Shown: piece by piece, positions 62,034 through 64,000 of the stretch
Layout of the letters: each line of letters begins with the position of its first letter
Numbering within the stretch: the stretch's first letter is position 1
NCBI GenBank assembly: GCA_910589055.1
Contig: CAJURN010000012.1
Coordinates: 1 to 64,000 of the forward strand
From: an uncultured Muribaculaceae bacterium
Lineage (GTDB): Bacteria > Bacteroidota > Bacteroidia > Bacteroidales > Muribaculaceae
DNA: 64,000 bases
Reading direction: 5' to 3'
Program-made: the position numbers and the translations under genes
The notes under the pieces: generated by a model
Told to the model about the DNA's origin: nothing
The model's input: the letters and a program-made list of their open reading frames with translations, nothing else
Database searches by the model: none

Positions 62034-64000
62034 ATGGTTCAACTCCGAAAATAACTTCATTCGACCAGTGCTCTTTCCAATCGGGATGGAAAGCTCTAGA
62101 ATTGATTTTTGATACACTGCGGCCAACAGCCGTTTCCATGCAGGCTGCCCCTGCGGTATCGTTGTTGACGCGCGCGGAGAATTTCACGGGTGCGCCGCTT
62201 TCAAATGCCTTCTTTACATCGGGCATCTCGCTCCACGGTATCGCACATTCATAGTACAGGGTATTTCCCTGACGTACAACGTTCAGGCGCGCACCGGATA
62301 CGGCGCCGTCGTAATCGGAAGAAGGCTGGCGGGGATAGAAATGCTTGCGGGGCATGCCCGGCACAAGCATACGCCACACCTCAAATCCGCCTCCGTATTC
62401 GGGCGCGACAGTATTGAGGGCATATTCGTAGTCGGTGCATTTATATCCGGTGAAACGCGGCATTGTGCCTGCCGGGCATATTTCCATGCCATCCTCGCCT
62501 TCGGGAATCACGTTGAAGGCAATCAATATGTTGTCGGTCGCTATGCCGTTCACCCCGTCGGGCAGGACGGGACGCTTGCGATATGTGAAGCGGCGCACGC
62601 CCTCAGGCCAGGGCAAGGCAAGATAGTCGTCAAATTCAACCACACTCACATCATAACCCTCGGGGAGATTTTTGGCAGCGCCCGGGATTTCATAACCCAA
62701 CGAGCCGTAAGTGCCGGGCCAATTGCCCATGGTGTCAATGTCTTTTCCTACCAGGGAAGCCGCGGACTTCACACTTCCTGCCGGTACACGTGAGGACGAA
62801 TCCAGGAAAATTCCTCCAACCTTTACGGTGTACCACCAGCCGCGGGTTGTGCATCTTACGCGCACGTCACCGCACAGGTCGAGAATCAGATACGTTCCAT
62901 CCCACATCTTGTCGATGCCTGTCGTAAGCAGCTCACGGCCGGTTTCCCGGTCATACACGGCCACATCAACTCCATTCTGACGTATCGCCGGGAAATAGAG
63001 CGCCGTACGGGTATATCGGTCGGCAGGAAGCGAAAGGTCGAAACCTATCGACTGCACGGTCTCGGAATTCTCGATATAATTCTTCACACGTGCCGAAGTG
63101 TCGGGAAGGCAGAGTGCCGTCCTGTCGTCGGCTCCGGCCTGAACTCGTGTCATGATACCCTTCATCGACCGGGGTGTTGACATATACGCGGTGTCGGGAT
63201 AGAAGAAATCATCATCGGCACGGTCGGCAAACCGCATCGTTCCGGGATGCGGAGTGCTGTCGGCCACCTTCGCCGCGAAGTAAAAATTATCGTCATCGTA
63301 AGCGAGCCATGTCTGCGCGAGTCCTTCGGCATTGGTATCGAATTGTTCGTAAGGATGCCATGCAGCTTCCGTAAGGGATATGCGGGCTTTGGAGGATGTG
63401 AGAGTCTGAGGAATCACCCCACTCCATTCGTCAAGATTGCCGTCAACATTGATTGGGCGGCGGGCGATATAATTGACATGCATATCCTCCTTGTGTACCG
63501 TCTTTCCGTCGGCTCCGGCATCGAAACTCACCTCAAGCGGATAAGTATTGTTTGCTGCCGGGACGCCGTTGGCAACCTGAAGTTTCACAGTCTTGGTTTC
63601 GTGAGCCTTGAGATTGACGTTTGACGGATAATTCAAGGTAATTCCGGCGATTTTCGCATCTAATTTAGCCTTGACGGGACGGTTAAGCACATTGGTTATC
63701 CGCAGCGTCACAGCCGAGTTGCCGGAATTAAGAGGTGCGGTAAAGTCTTCCGCTACAATCTCAACCGGTTCGTAGCCTTCAATCCGTGATTCACGAAGGG
63801 TCTTAAGCAAGTTTTTGAAAGAATTCTTCTTGCCGGTGGTTCTCATGTAGTAGCCCTGACAACCGAGTGGAATTTCATAGAATCCATTTTTTGGCTCTAT
63901 CTTGTTGCCATAGAAATCATAGAGGACAAATTCAGGGCGCGCCTTGACGGTCATCCAGGCGTTGTCGGAGCGCTTGACCGAGCCATAGAGCACGTGGTCG
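62032..64000 (-). CDS. Large secreted CBM9-like protein (C-terminal part; N-terminus beyond the window)
   Basis: At least 655 residues; the frame is open to the right edge, and a GTG at 63993 is only an internal codon. The visible part has an N-terminal region of unknown fold (about 1-85), a NEW3-like Ig domain (L-R-I-T-N-V-L-N-R-P-V-K...N-L-K-A-H-E-T-K-T-V-K-L near 100-165) and a long CBM9/DOMON-like domain (about 180-655). The latter has V-D-G-N-L-D-E-W, W-L-A-Y-D-D-D-N-F-Y-F-A-A-K-V-A-D, Y-Y-E-C-A-I-P-W-S-E-M and N-E-V-I-F-G at the end, as in the protein at 41015-41935. The CBM9 core is interrupted by about 180 extra residues. A catalytic domain may lie outside the window. It probably starts the operon with GH2 and the esterase. 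Confidence 0.75.
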   Translation of the reverse strand, partial: DHVLYGSVKRSDNAWMTVKARPEFVLYDFYGNKIEPKNGFYEIPLGCQGYYMRTTGKKNSFKNLLKTLRESRIEGYEPVEIVAEDFTAPLNSGNSAVTLRITNVLNRPVKAKLDAKIAGITLNYPSNVNLKAHETKTVKLQVANGVPAANNTYPLEVSFDAGADGKTVHKEDMHVNYIARRPINVDGNLDEWSGVIPQTLTSSKARISLTEAAWHPYEQFDTNAEGLAQTWLAYDDDNFYFAAKVADSTPHPGTMRFADRADDDFFYPDTAYMSTPRSMKGIMTRVQAGADDRTALCLPDTSARVKNYIENSETVQSIGFDLSLPADRYTRTALYFPAIRQNGVDVAVYDRETGRELLTTGIDKMWDGTYLILDLCGDVRVRCTTRGWWYTVKVGGIFLDSSSRVPAGSVKSAASLVGKDIDTMGNWPGTYGSLGYEIPGAAKNLPEGYDVSVVEFDDYLALPWPEGVRRFTYRKRPVLPDGVNGIATDNILIAFNVIPEGEDGMEICPAGTMPRFTGYKCTDYEYALNTVAPEYGGGFEVWRMLVPGMPRKHFYPRQPSSDYDGAVSGARLNVVRQGNTLYYECAIPWSEMPDVKKAFESGAPVKFSARVNNDTAGAACMETAVGRSVSKINSRAFHPDWKEHWSNEVIFGVEP

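Noticed and set aside
61722..62054. 110-codon plus-strand frame in the MITE-like element
   Set aside because: It starts with GTG in one terminal repeat and ends past the other, with no recognisable domain; read-through of a repeat is the simpler explanation.
1..64000. CRISPR arrays, tRNA or rRNA genes
   Set aside because: No regularly spaced repeats and no CCA-end cloverleaf or rRNA-like segments were noticed by eye; a tRNA scan was not run.

Overview
The window looks like a chromosomal piece of a gut Bacteroidota, order Bacteroidales. It has two SusC/SusD pairs, a SusR-like hybrid two-component regulator, BspA-like leucine-rich surface proteins with type IX secretion (T9SS) tails, fimbrillin-type lipoproteins and TAnnTTTG-type -7 promoter boxes. 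Codon use is rich in G and C at third positions, which fits Muribaculaceae better than Bacteroides; that family-level guess is inference. I saw no tRNA, rRNA, CRISPR array or complete insertion sequence.

Region 1 (1-4110, minus strand) is a cytoplasmic catabolic operon: a GltD-like oxidoreductase, a KduD-like dehydrogenase, an orphan galactitol-type PTS IIC permease and the first codons of a KdgK-like sugar kinase. The set fits the end of unsaturated uronate catabolism (to KDG, then KDPG). A small oppositely oriented gene for an S23-type four-helix-bundle protein, bounded by 34-bp inverted repeats, sits inside the operon.

Region 2 (4144-40882) is a large glycosaminoglycan (GAG) utilisation locus. 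It has a GH88 plus an unknown secreted protein, and a hybrid regulator divergent from a long plus-strand operon. That operon carries four large lyases of the DUF4962/heparinase II-III type (three in the first unit, one after a terminator), a PL8 chondroitinase-like protein, SusC, SusD, two serine-type sulfatases, a GH88-DUF6250 fusion and a GH29 fucosidase. A convergent sulfatase maturase (anSME) follows. A three-gene fimbria-like cassette (DUF3575 barrel plus two lipoproteins) lies in the middle of the lyases. The inferred path: SusCD imports sulfated GAG fragments, lyases make unsaturated oligosaccharides, sulfatases (activated by anSME) strip sulfate, GH88 releases unsaturated uronate, and Region 1 finishes it in the cytoplasm.

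Region 3 (40950-47337, minus) is a second SusC/SusD operon with a CBM9-like secreted protein and its own terminators. Region 4 (47380-56567, minus) holds three tandem BspA-like proteins; the largest is split in two by a -1 frameshift. Region 5 (56705-64000, minus) holds a tandem-domain esterase, a GH2 beta-galactosidase-like enzyme and the C-terminal part of a CBM9-like protein. The last two are separated by a 341-bp element with 34-bp terminal inverted repeats that supplies the GH2 start codon.

The most unusual points are the fimbria-like cassette inside a GAG locus, the PL8-like lyase with an apparently altered active site, the orphan PTS permease tied to a KDG kinase, the S23 element inside an operon, and the repeat-supplied start codons.
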